From positions 1,384,283 to 1,446,359 of the forward strand of contig FN649755.1 in the NCBI GenBank assembly GCA_000310025.1: a stretch of 62,077 nt of DNA. Reading direction: 5' to 3'. The first letter of the stretch is position 1. Each line of letters opens with the position of its first letter. Shown here piece by piece: positions 11,127 through 22,341 of the stretch. The notes beneath the pieces are model-generated. The model worked only from the letters and a program-made list of their open reading frames with translations, was not told the DNA's origin and did not search any database. The position numbers and the translations under genes were made by a program. The DNA is from Ectocarpus siliculosus (lineage: Eukaryota; Sar; Phaeophyceae; Ectocarpales; Ectocarpaceae).

Positions 11127-11312
11127 TGTTTGGGGTGCTCGGCAGAGTATACTGTCTACGGGGCCTCCGGGGGGGTACGCGGATGACATGTGTTGATGGA
11201 CTGCTTCATGGCGATGGTGTGGCCTGCTGCATGTCTATCACTCTCTAAGCAACAAGGGCTTGAGTCAACCTTCTTTCTCTTTCGGCCTCTGACGAGCTAC
11301 CGCACCCAAATA
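11127..11312 (+). repeat. 3' LTR
   Basis: The second 186-bp copy of the LTR, starting TGTTTGGGGTGCTCGGC and ending CCCAAATA. It is followed directly by the target duplication TCCTG (11313-11317). Confidence 0.93.
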
Positions 11313-11519
11313 TCCTGGCAACACCGACCTTTTTTGAGCGCCTGCCGTTTTGGCTCTTTTGACTCGAAGTTAGAATAGTTCGTTTTTTTATCTTGGATTC
11401 AAACGAGGCGTGCGGAGGTAGACGCGTGAACTCAATGTTTTGAGCAGCCTCTACTGCCGCCCTGTGGGAGAATCAACGATTTCTGTTTTTCGCGATGCCT
11501 TCCGACTTGTCTTTTGTGT

Positions 11520-12820
11520 CTCTCGTGCTTTTTTTGGTGCTCTTGTGTTTGTTTTCAAAATTACTCAACATCAAACTTCGTGTTCTGCCTAGAGATCTTG
11601 TTCTTTGTTGAATTGATGGTTGCTATGATTGATGCTGGGTGTTGTTCGAGATTCGTATAAATCGGTATGAGGTCGAGGTGGAATAAACTCGGTGCGATAG
11701 CAGACACTGGCGACGCGATGAATAACCTCGTCTGATTGAGCGCATTGCGCCAGGTGTTGTATGGTGTTGCATATGTTGTCAATTCTACGGTATATCTTGT
11801 GTTGTTGGGGTTTGGTCGTTCCCAACTTACTCAAGGACTGCATTTCGTCACTATGCGTGACATGAAGCACATGAAGCAAAAGGGTGCTGCCAATGCGCTT
11901 CATGTAACGGGTAAAGAAGATAAAGTAAAGGAAGAAAACAAACGCAAGACGGTTGTAGCTTGCGAATAAGGCAAGATTTCATCGTCGTAGATGGTCTATC
12001 GGACAACACACGTTTGTTTTGTGTCTATCAGCCGAAGTACCATACAGAATGCAGATGATGTTTTGTGATGTCTCCTTATTTTATCATCAATAGTCGTCCT
12101 GAAGGGTCAGACGTTGATCCTCGATGCAACTGAACATTTCGATGAGGAACTCATTCACCAAGGGACCACAGGGTTCCCGTACCAACAACTGTGTTACCCA
12201 TTGTGCAAGGGTAGTTCTATTCCCAGTAGTGCTTTTCAAGGCAACGTGCCAGCCGGATTCTCCGCCTTCTGGGAGAAGCGATGGGAAGGTTAAGGGAAAA
12301 TAGTCCCTGTCGCAGGTGGAGATGGCGCTTCTCTCGCCAGTAAGCGTCCTGGTCATTGTTTTTCTGTCACATGGCATGCCACCTTTGGCGCGTGTGTCGA
12401 CGGCCATTATTTCCGCAGAAGGAGTTCCAGGGGACGAAAACGCTAAGGAGTTGGACAGGGTCCTGGACCGCGGCCAAGGGTGACAGACGTGAAAACGAAG
12501 AGGTGCTACTTCGATTTTTGGCAAGTGTTTTTTTTTACACATAAATGTCTTGCAACACCGGCAGTGCGTTTCTGATAGTATTTCGATCAGTGTGTAACGG
12601 ATATCAAACAAACATATTCCTATGGCTTGACAACAACAAACGATGTCATTTCCATCTGAGGTATATACCGGTACATATGGTAACAGCACTTGTCTCCCGC
12701 TTTCGTTTCGGTCTTGAACCATGGATACCAGTACGTACGCAGCAGTGCAATAGTTTCTTGTTGTGTAAGGTGGGTAGGTTGTGTGTTTGGTTGATTAGAG
12801 TGTACGGTTGGCAACTTCCA
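11520..12820. other. Gene-free stretch
   Basis: No splice-supported exon was found. The minus frame 12722-12087 (211 codons) ends in a fairly protein-like stretch (TTLAQWVTQLLVREPCGPLV near its C terminus) but matches no family I can name. It could be a decayed downstream part of the transposase remnant that follows. Confidence 0.35.
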
Positions 12821-12825
12821 TACCA

Positions 12826-13389
12826 CTCTGACCGAAAATATATAGGCGATTTGGAACCACGGAAATAGGAGAGGAAACTGGTTATACGGCCCCTAGCGTC
12901 CCTGTATATCATACAAAATTCACTCAGAATAATGCAGGAATGCATTAGGGGATGGCCCAAAGACATCCCCTGGAGTAGGAGATGGTTCCACCTCCATCTG
13001 CCGCGTGAGAAGCCAATCTGCTGCGCGACTCGCTTGATGTCGCCATGGCCCAACTTGCCGTTCTTGCTGCCCTCGAGGAGCTCGTCCATCAAAGCTCGTC
13101 TACAATTTTCTCTCAGATTCTGTCTGCGCACTGTCCCAGCAGCGCCTCTAGCAACGGACAGGGTGATTAGAGTACGGGAAGGCACGTTTCCGGCGATATT
13201 ACTTTTCAAGCTCTGCGTGCCCTTGCTTCGGGCGCTGCTGTGGACATATGTGCGTGTCGAATCGAGAAAACAGCGGGATCGACAATCTCGCTGACAGACC
13301 CCGAAAACGATGCAAAAATCCGTTTTGAAAAAAGCAACAAATTGCCATTCAGCCGCATGTCCAAATCTCCCTTATATTTTCGGTCAGAG
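12826..13389 (-). mobile_element. Deleted DNA transposon with ~29-bp inverted termini
   Basis: The left end CTCTGACCGAAAATATATAG (from 12826) and the right end, read on the minus strand (CTCTGACCGAAAATATAAGG from 13389), are inverted matches that continue to GATTTGG with a few mismatches. The 564-bp interval between contains the N-terminal part of a transposase on the minus strand. There is no room for a catalytic DDE domain, so this is an internally deleted, non-autonomous copy. A target duplication is not obvious. Confidence 0.65.
13000..13209 (-). pseudogene. Transposase N-terminal helix-turn-helix fragment (Tc1/IS630-like)
   Basis: The minus frame from 13209 reads ALMDELLEGSKNGKLGHGDI and then KRVAQQIGFSRG. 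This is the pattern of the helix-turn-helix that starts many Tc1/mariner-IS630 transposases in stramenopiles: a helix, a hydrophilic turn with NGKL-HG, then a second helix ending in VSR-like residues. After about residue 70 the similarity stops and no acidic catalytic residues follow. It lies between the two inverted termini of the 12826-13389 element, which fits its origin. Confidence 0.55.
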
Positions 13390-13814
13390 AGCGTGAGTGT
13401 TTGGTGTCCATTGAAAATGAGTTAAATTATTGTGTTTGATGCACATCGCACGCACCGGTCGCTCATTGCGGTTCGAAGGCGGCCAATATACGGCGAAACC
13501 TGTCGTAGAGCCGTCCGATCTTTGTTATGGTGCCTTCGCCGAGTCGGGCGTATTCGTAGCATTGAACGATGGAATGCAAGCGTTCCTTCACTGGGTGGTA
13601 AGTCGTGAATTTTATGCATGCGTGTATGGGGATGGAAAGGACAAATTCGAGTAATATGTACCTCTACGCTGTTAACATTGAGAAAAATATACTTGTCGCT
13701 AGCAGGAAGCGTTGTTGTTCGACAGACCGGCGCGCCGAGCCTTGTATGGACATACCCTGACGATGTATAGTCTTTTGTAGTACAAAGCAGAATAAGGCAC
13801 CATAACTCACCTCA

Positions 13815-14050
13815 CTTGGACGGACAAGAGATGGTCACCAAATATCCTTTTTTGTTCTCCGCGTCTTCGACATTCAGCGACGCGAAGTTGGAATATACGC
13901 CCGAGATTCTAAGCGATTTGTTTTCGCGCGGGTGGGTGAGGGGATGTGGCAGGGTGGTAGGTAGTTGTGGAAGAACGCTCTTTCCATTTTTGAAGCCTAT
14001 CCCTCTAGGCTCCTTAGCGAACAGCGTAGCTCCACAATGGTTGCAGCGGT
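13815..14050 (-). pseudogene. Helitron-like replication protein fragment
   Basis: The minus frame contains RCNHCGATLFAKEPRGI, then KNGKSVLPQLP, and a later RISGVYSNFASLNVEDA. This order matches the segment just upstream of the Rep domain in Helitron helicases: CxHCGAxLxxxE, then CCxNGKVxLPxLP, then NxR-YNSAxAFxSLG. Here the usual CC before NGK is replaced by GF. No Rep two-His motif or PIF1-type helicase motif was found beside it. It is a short decayed remnant in the minus orientation. Confidence 0.5.
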
Positions 14051-14119
14051 CAGCGCGTTCCACAGGTCTACCCATTTCAGCGCGCGCATCAACGAGTGAC
14101 GTCGCTGGATGATGACGGT

Positions 14120-16900
14120 TTGCAGCCGCGATATGTCTCCTCGCATACGCATGATGTTGTGGAGTTCCGATTCAGTTCCTGGTGACCGTTGGGAACTCAA
14201 AGTGTCGTCCAGACGATCCCTGTTCGCCGCAAAAATGCCGAATTTTTGTTTCTTTTGGTCCGGTTGACGATTCCTGCTGGCGGATAGTTTGTGATGAGTG
14301 GCGCTGAGTCATGTCCCCGTGTTCATGACAGCATTCTTGTTCGGTCTCCTCGCATTTTCAGCCAATTTGTTCCAGACATCATAGGCACGATTATCGTCGT
14401 TCTTGCGCAATGACTGTGGTTTATTGTTTGTCTTGTTTCGCTGTGTACATCCGTTCGCACAGTAGCGGTATCACACATCGCTCGGTGATGTCGAAGCGGC
14501 GTGTAGATGTCATTAACAGTGATGGCTGGGAGAAGAGTGCAGGACTACAGGTTGCACGTGTACACATGTAATGGTAGTTCCGATTTAGAACGTTACAAGG
14601 TACCGTCGTTAAATATTCACGAAGAAGGTGGTCTGCATATCGTGCTGTCGATTTGTCTCGAGGGACACGCAGAAACTTTCCGAAGGACGTTGTGATGTTG
14701 TTGCGGGTGACACGCACACGTGGGGATCCGCTCGCATGTCTGCTGCACATCGTTAAACAGCAGCGTGGGAATTTGTGCATGACACAGCAGTAGAAGCTGC
14801 GTACTTCGCGGCGCAGTCGATTGTAATCTACAGCTGCAGTGCATGCAACACATGGCTGGACGCTGTGCAAGTCGACCAGTTTCCATTACCATACAGCGAC
14901 AAACACATCAAAGGTCGCAAAACCCGTCTGCTGCTCAGCAGAGGGAGGGCAGAGGGAGGCAGTGTCTATCATTCAGTATCGCGCATCGCATACATGTCTG
15001 GGTGGTTGGCTGTACCTCCGACGCTGATCGGTTGTGTGATTGATTGTCGTGCATATCACACGCTAGCATTTCAGCCGCGACCTGCAATGACACACCGGCA
15101 GAAGGGCGCATGACCTCTGTACAGCTGCGGCAAGCTGTGTGGATCATGCTATCACCGTTTCAACATCAACGCAGACCTCGGGGTTCGTACACGCAATCTT
15201 CAATATAACTTAAAAAGCACCAAGAAATTGTGTAGAAAAAATCCTTCACTATTTTCTAGTAGTGTGTCCGACGATGACATTCCCACATAAAATATGCTTA
15301 CCTTGATATGGTTCCACGTAGAGACCGGCAGAGAGATCTAAGGAGGCAGCCCGCCACGAAAGCATGCATATGAGCAGTTTCAGCATCGTTTCCACACAGA
15401 CTACAACGGTTACCACGTCGATTTAGTACGCTTGTCGTGCAGTTTTCTTCCAACGTTTTGGCCTCTGGCCCTGGTGGAATATTGGCTTGCCGAATGTTCT
15501 GTTCGGGGATGGCGCAGCCAAGATCTTGTTTCAGAAGTTATTGCTTCCATAAGTACATGCTGTAGTTCTACAACCTCAACGCGGATGGCTGCTGTCAGCG
15601 AGGCATGCATGCTACACGGCACTTTCTCTAGCATGTTTGTACTCCTCTCTGTCACCCTTGCATGTACCCGGGTCCCAATTCCCTGTGTGAGCCCCACACG
15701 TGGACTCACCGTCACTGCTGCGTCGTCCGTGCGCCATGATTGTGTGTGTGTACCTTCGAATGCGTGCCCACAGGAAACAGTTTGGAGCATTATTGTCCAT
15801 GAGAGCCAGTTTGCGGGAAGCGGAAAAATGATAGGTCCGATCAACCCAGCCACCGTTGGTGTTATTACCAATTTGCCATCGTGTGCAAAAGCTACCGTAG
15901 TAGGTAGCTGACAGCGTCACTGCTTGATCATTTCATAAATATCCCTTTTTTCCAGCCCCACCTTATCGATTTGGGGGGGAGGGGGTAGCTGGATGGGGTG
16001 GGGTTGTCGAAAGCCGTTGCCCTTTTGAGTTCTGCCCCCTAAAGCCCTTTATCACCCTAACCTGAGAGCAATCTCTCAACGATCGACCGCAAACTGTTGT
16101 CGCATGTGTTTTGCGACATGGCGGGCTGAGAATGAGTAGCATCCACATAGCCGTTGTATTGTTCATAAAGGCGGACTACATAAGCGAAAACTCATCCGAT
16201 CGATGTGTGCGGCAAACGAGCCGTGACAGCTAGACGCAGCCGCAGTGGGTCTTTTCGTGGGGTGCTGCTGATTCTTGAAAACCCAACAACGTGAGCGTCC
16301 TACGGCCTCCCGGTCTCAATCAACCACAACACTGAGGTTGCTTCAGCCGGTGCCAGAGACATCACTGACATGAAAAACCTATGACGCTGGCAAGAACGCT
16401 GCTTCCAGAGGGACTCTCCATTTTCCCGCATGTATTTGACCTCTACTAGCGGTATCAATTTCTGAGCCTGCCTCTCCGATATCCATCAACCACCACACAA
16501 GACGCTACCACACGCCCAGATCGTGGGGCGATAACATTGCCGTTGCTGTCGCTTCAGCAGGTGCTGGGGAAGGATCACCGGCACGGCAAACCAATCACAG
16601 TAGGTTCAAGAGAATCGGCAGGTCGTTCTTCGCGTGTTCTTGCCCCTCGCCACCTCGGTTTCACCATGCCTTTTATCTCCTTGCGGTCTCAATCAACCAT
16701 CACACAAGACGTGGCCATCACACAGCTCATGGGAAATGACGTTACCTTCGCTCTTGCTTCCGTCCGTGCCGTGAAATCAACGAAACCCACGCAGGCGGAA
16801 ACGTGCTGATTTTTCTGACGTCGTTGATGGCGGCAATTCGCTAACGCTGTCCGCGCTTTCCTATTACGACGGGTCTATCATCACTGCATCAAGCCTCAGC
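14120..16900. other. Gene-free stretch
   Basis: Overlapping open frames of 150-160 codons occur on both strands at 15410-15911, but neither has splice sites, a known motif or convincing codon bias. I see no RNA gene or repeat array here. The last ~90 bp (16905-16992) is conserved upstream of exon 1 of the other FNIP genes and is probably promoter or 5' UTR. Confidence 0.45.
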
Positions 16901-16992
16901 GTAATAAGAGCACAGCCTAACATGTGTTCCCCCATCTTCTGGTTTTACTTCCTACTGGACAGGTCTGCACACGAATTGACAACTACACCGTC

Positions 16993-19900
16993 ATGGAGGG
17001 AGATACCGACTCGGGCTCCGCAAGTCCTGGCGAGTAAAGGTCTCGACCGATGCGAGAGCCATTTTTTCGATTTTTCCTCCTTCACCCCGATGGAATTCGA
17101 GGAACACCGTATGTACGTTGGTTTTGTATTCTTCCGTTCGGTCGTCTATGTGCTTGTTCTTCGACAAGCAACGCCGAATGTACACGCACAATCGTCGCGT
17201 CATGCGTGTGCAGCTGGATCGGTTCGTCTGTAGGTCTTGTTAGTTCTTCTCGGGGATGCTGCCCAATGAATAATGGTTCCGTGTTTATAATTTCGCCCCA
17301 AACTCCCCATTTCCGAACGATATTTGTTTTATTGGAAAAACATCTTCAACGAACTTCTGAGCAATAGCTTGTCGTGTACTTTGGGCTGTTTTTTTGTCTC
17401 CATGGCCACCGTACTCGCATTTTTTTAATGATTCGTGACGGTCAAAGTGGTTGGGGTTTCGAGGTGTTCGTGCTACCGCACGTGGTTCGACGCGACTATT
17501 ATACCCTTCCCCTCATACCGCGTAATTTCGCAGCAATTTTGTTAGTATGTTGTGACACGCCGTTGTTCGTGTTCATGCCTGTGTAGCATGTGTCTGGCTT
17601 GCTCTCTTCGATGGTGCTATGAGGCGGACAGCTCAAACATGAGTGTGTTGTTGCGTTGGAGGATAGACCACGCACATCACTCCATCCAGCACCCTGTGAA
17701 TACACGTCCTTCGCCAAAGATGTTCTCTGGTTACCAAGCAGATGCAAATGCTGGAAAACGTACCTTAGGCACGTTTCTTTTGTCAAAAGGGGGAAACATA
17801 GGAATCCTTGAGGCCTACTTTTGACAACGAATACCGTAGACCGTACCTTGGAAACAAATGGAAACGCCCTCGGAACAGGTCCCCGTGTTCAGACATGCAT
17901 GGGCAGGCTTCGTATCCAACCTTAACCGCAGGCAGAGACGAATCCCAAACCAGCAAAATAACTTTGAAACCCCCCCCGGCCAAATCGATATTTCGGCAGA
18001 TGAATGGGGTTCGGCCGTGGCGACGGGAGACGCCACCAAGCTAGCCGAGCTGGTGCTGGTTTGGTCCGGTTCAAGGCCCGCGTCGGCTCTGTCTATTCTC
18101 AGGGAATGTGTCTCATTGTTGGAGAAGGAGGCTGCGTTTTCAGTTCCAGATTCTTCTTCCCTTCCTTCGCCCTCTTGTGCCCTTGGTGAGTTCCGTTTTG
18201 ACGTATTGAATTTGTGCCTTCGACGCCAATTGTGCACCCCTGTGTCTTCGTCGTCAGCGTGTGCAGGTCGAACGTTCAATCTTATCATCGGCACTCGCTG
18301 GTGTTCGTCGAGAAGAGGTGGATTGGGTGTTCAAGGGGTCCACAAATAGATAGCACCGTCGTGCACGGGTGAGGTCTGTTCGAAACAGGTCCCTCCATGC
18401 TTCAATTATGACGATCCAAAATGGAGTAAAATTATGACGATCCTTCCACGGATAGGAAATAATCGTGTCGTCAGCTAAGCTCGTTTCTCTGGGTAGAATG
18501 ATCCTACAACCACCTCACTTGCACATCGAAGGAGGCCAATCGGTGAAGGTATGCATAGCATCAAGGAGGATCTCACTTCAAAGCGTCAACTAGTGCGCGA
18601 GGGGTGTGTGTTCTCTGTTAATTCAGTATATGATGACGCACATTTTCAGAAGCCAGGGCGAAACAATGAGCACGTTCTTTTTCATGCGCTTGGATTGGCT
18701 CTCTCCGACGCCAGCGCCGGTAGCGTCGGCACGGTTTTGTTCAAGGGTGCTTTCGAGGCCTTCACGAATCTAGCGCGCGTCCACATTTCACAATGTTGCG
18801 AACCGTAAGGTTCAAAACTTTTCCGGCTAGCTTGCACGCTCGCTGCACCCCTCAAAGATTTGGCGGTCTGCCCGTCGGAGGAAATCTTTGGCCAAACTTG
18901 GCCTGGACGAGATTTTGGCGAACAGGAAAGAAGTTGACCCTCGTTGAATCGACAAATCTTGCGGCAAGATCTCAAGGTTTTGACCCTTGAGATTCCGTCT
19001 CGATGTACATACTGCGACCTGGCGTAGTTTGGTAGTTCTTCACGAAACATTTCTGACTAGCCGTCCTTGCTGATCTAGTCTGCTTTGCTCTGGCAGATGT
19101 AGGTGGTCAAAAATGCTTGAAGAGGGTTCGTGGTTGGCGCCTAGTCCCCTGTTTCTGTCTCAACGTTTGGCCCTGGAGAGCAACGTAGTCGGGGCTACAG
19201 TTCCCCTAACAGAAACCCTTGCGGTAGAAACTTCTCAATAGGTATTAAAGTTCAACGGTTGCTGTGGTTTTGACTATGTCCTGTCTCTGCGCTATCACGA
19301 CTTTCCGGCATTTTCTTTGTAATATTGTAAGCTTGTGCATAGAGCGGCACAAGCCACGCACCAATGGCCTGTTGGACCGTGCCATTTTCGTTGAATAATG
19401 AGCGTGTTCTATGAGTGGGGCGATTTTGACGTATCTCTCCTAATTGCATCATGCCCGTGGTACAATTTCGGAAGTATCCTTTCGCAGGGTAAATGGTTTA
19501 CATTGACGCAATTTAGTGCCTCAGCTTATAATACTGTATGCCAACACACCATTTATTCTCCCGTCAGGACCCACGCGCAACTCGTTCTTGAAGGCCCTCA
19601 TGGTTGCCTTGAACGAGGCGTCCGACGGGAAGAGTTGGTACACATCAACCACAGAGCTGCAGCTGGCATCCTTGGAGCTCTGCATGGCGTCAAGACACCA
19701 TCAGACGTTGCACTTGACAGTCGACGCACACACGCCACGCAGGCTGCTCGCTGCTGCGGATGCCCCCTCCCCGGACCCGAAGCGACTGTGTGGGACACGC
19801 GTGCCGCGGCTGAGAGCGCGTCGCGTGACGTGGAACATCCCGACAGCATCGGGAATGCGAACCTCGATCTTTGCATTGATGGACGTGGACTACTTGGAGT

Positions 19901-20916
19901 TCGGCCTAGCGTTTTGCGGAAGCCTGGACGCTGTTGCATGACCACGACGGCTGAAAACGATTGAGTTTCGCCATTCTCCGCTCAACCGGCTGCTTGACGG
20001 CGTTTCATGGCCAGCTTCGGTTGGGAAAGTCTGCTTAGGACACGATTTCAACCAACCCATTGAGAGAGTTTCTTGGCCAGATTCATTGCGGGAGCTCAAC
20101 TTTCGAGAGGAATTCAACCAGCCCATTGAGGGCGTGTCATGGCCAGATTCGCTGCAGAAGCTCACGTTCGGCTTTTATTTCAACCAGCCCATTGAGGGCG
20201 CATCATGGCCAGATTCATTGCAGGAACTGAAATTTGGACATGAATTCAATCAGGTCATTGAAGGGACATCATGGCCAGATTCGTTGCAGGAACTCAAGTT
20301 TGCACACGGCTTCGACCAGCCGATTGCGCGAAGTACATGGCCAGATTCGCTCCGGGGGCTGCGTTTCGGAGGCCAATTCAACCAGGACATTGTCGAAGTT
20401 ACATGGCCTTCTTCACTTCTGGCGCTGTCCTTCGGAACAAATTTCAACCGACCTGTCGAGAGGGTGTCATGGCCAGATTCATTACGCGAGCTCCGCTTTG
20501 GAGTGAAATTCAACCAGACAATTGAAGGAGTGTCATGGCCGAATGGATTGCAGCAGCTGAGCTTCGGACATCGATTCGACCAGCCTGTTCAGCGCGTTTC
20601 ATGGCCGGATTCACTTCAGGAGCTGAGTTTCGGACATGAATTTAACCAGCTCATTGACGGGGCATCATGGCCACATTCGTTGCAGAAGCTCAGTTTTGGA
20701 TTGCGATTCAACCTGCCCATTCAGGGGGTTTCATGGCCAGACGCGCTGCAGAACCTGAGTTTCGGTCATGAATTTAATCAACCGATTGAGGAAGTCTGTT
20801 GGCCGGCGTCGCTTCGTTCTCTCATTATCGGGCGTGGATTCAAGCAGAGTATCACAGGACTGAAGTGGTCTCCTGGGTTTGAAAAGTTGAAGTATGCGCG
20901 ATCCATGCAGTGGTAA
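16993..20916 (+). pseudogene. FNIP-repeat family member 1, with premature stop
   Basis: Three exons fit: 16993-17029 (MEGDTDSGSASP plus one base), 18000-18185 (cassette DEWGSAVATGDATKLAELV) and 19568-20916. Phases agree (1, then 1-1), and the total of 1572 nt is a multiple of three. The last exon has the conserved GPTRNSFLKALMVALNE start and about 14 FNIP-type 22-residue repeats such as FNQPIEGVSWPDSLQKLTFG. Two defects are visible. The exon-1 donor is GC (CCTG/GCGAGT) where both paralogues have GT. Codon 199 is TGA (19939-19941) where paralogues have TGG in AWPRRLK; the same frame then stays open to 20914. GC donors can work, so the nonsense codon is the stronger evidence of inactivation. 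Only one cassette exon is present. A cut-down protein without repeats remains possible. Confidence 0.8.
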
Positions 20917-20929
20917 TGACATGCGTCGG

Positions 20930-21210
20930 GTCACATGTTGAAGGTACTTGTCCGCGTTGCTTTTGGCCCGTGCAACAAACCGCGCTTCCTTGATTGCGTG
21001 CTCGCATGGTCGGCGTGAATCCCGAAATTGTTTTTCGTGTTCTCGGGCGTAGCGTGTGGAACGGTGTTGGCTCCGTCCCAACAGCCGTTTACGACGCGGT
21101 GGTGCGTTTGACTTGCACTGTTCGTAATAACTTGTAGACGCGGTACTCCGTGAGTACCGAACCAATCCAAGCAATGGCGTGTGCTCAAGTTGGAACGGGT
21201 AGAGAATTAG
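20930..21210 (+). repeat. Conserved 3' flank of the FNIP family, copy 1
   Basis: The sequence after the stop codon of member 1 aligns with that after member 2 (30690-30970). Shared landmarks are the cgcgttgctttc / gcgttgctttt region, ttctcgggcgtagc / ttctcgggggtagc, tgttcgtaataacttgtaga / tgttcgcaataacttgtaca and gaaccaatccaagc. It is probably 3' UTR duplicated with the gene. Confidence 0.75.
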
Positions 21211-22340
21211 TTTTCACTTCGTTCAATATTCCAGGGGATGAGGGGCACCGACGTGAGCGGACAATGCAGGCCATCAGAATTTGTTTGGTAATTCGTCAAT
21301 GTTCATGTGGTTTCTGTGAGTGCAAACCGTACGCATTTGAGTATCGTGAGAGCGCATTAGAGAGAATGAGCATGGCGCGAGGGCTGTTTTCAGAACTGGT
21401 GACGTTGGAGGCCCAGTTTTGATTCTCTGGTTGGCAATGCACAGAGCTTGCCAGAAGCCGTTGGAAACGATCCATCCGCTGTACATGCACTGTTTACTGG
21501 TTATTTACTTCTATGCAATCAATCCTCCAACAACAACGTCTTCACCCGGCAGAGCGTGCTACGCGAAGGCCAATTTGTGTATAAGTGCATACACATGTGG
21601 GGACATATGTCCAGGGCGTTTGTATCTCCATCCTTCTCCTTCTCCATCCGCCGCCCTCCTCACCCTATACACATACATGTCTTTACAACTTTCCACCCGG
21701 GAAAAGGAACAACAAAATGCCTTCAGTTGATTGAGCCGTGGCTACCCGCGGACTGTAACGAGGTACAGGATACGGCAACAATACACACACACAGCGTCGG
21801 TAAAGCAAACACGTGCCCGTATTGGCGAAATACGGCGAATTGCGACAACAAAATCCCGACAAAGACGCCGAAATTACAGGCAATCCCAAAAAAAACGAAA
21901 ACGAGTTATTACGTAGCACACACATACACACAGTCGAGGAGGAAAAAAAGGCGTGGAAGAGAGCAAGAGCTTCGGGGCAGATGACCTTCCCAACCACAAA
22001 TGACACAGGGCTAGAGGCGAATGTCGAGAAGTTGCTGTGAAAATGACCATGAGAACGACGGATCTTGCTCGCCACCGTACATCAATATTTCATGTACTTC
22101 CTTCATGTGGTTGCAGACACCTCCTTCTGCAAAAATGCGGCGCAGACTACTTCTGCCGTGCACAACAATCGATCATGCTCGTCATCTCATCACATACGCA
22201 GACATAATAAGGGATCAAACCCGGAATGTGCAAAAGGGGCTTCCCGACCATGGGCTCACAACTGCAGATTTGGACGCCATCGAGGTGTTGTATTTTTCAC
22301 CTGGTCATGTGACGTCATTTTGGTCTAGGATGAAAAAGAC
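21211..22340. other. Intergenic, no gene seen
   Basis: Several overlapping short frames occur but none with splice support. The 178-codon plus frame 21448-21984 is rich in Thr, Pro and Lys and looks random. Short CA-rich tracts lie near 21780-21800 and 21920-21935. Confidence 0.5.
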
Positions 22341-22341
22341 T

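Larger units (their letters stand above)
6553..11312 (+). mobile_element. LTR retrotransposon with gag remnant, non-autonomous (TR-GAG-like)
   Basis: Two 186-bp direct repeats (6553-6738 and 11127-11312) bound a 4388-bp interior. They begin TGTTTGGGG and end CCCAAACA or CCCAAATA. The 5-bp sequence TCCTG flanks the element on both sides (6548-6552 and 11313-11317), a perfect target-site duplication. The LTRs differ at about five positions (about 97% identical), so insertion is fairly recent. The interior has a plus-strand gag with a zinc knuckle but no recognisable protease, integrase, reverse transcriptase or RNase H. It therefore probably moved using enzymes from a relative. The purine-rich gagcggtgggg before the 3' LTR could be the polypurine tract; I cannot place a primer-binding site with confidence. 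Confidence 0.93.
4935..11510 (+). repeat. Uncharacterised ~0.6-kb dispersed repeat, copy A, split by two insertions
   Basis: Three blocks, 4935-5065, 6243-6552 and 11313-11510, align in order with the continuous stretch 23672-24275. Shared landmarks are gaaatatcgaa, cacagccgtgctcac, gcagtagctagtggca, cggagatt and gaggtagacgcgtgaa, and gagaatcaacgatttctgtt followed by gcgatgccttccga. The interruptions are the inverted-repeat element (5071-6242) and the LTR retrotransposon (6553-11312). The repeat has no open frame and its class is unknown. Confidence 0.85.

Noticed and set aside
15410-15920. Overlapping 150-160-codon frames on both strands.
   Set aside because: No family match, no splice sites and similar quality on both strands.
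19890-20513. Minus-strand frames opposite the FNIP repeats (also at 30189-30530 and 52106-52378).
   Set aside because: They mirror the plus-strand repeats, and the plus strand is fixed by splice phases and paralogue conservation.
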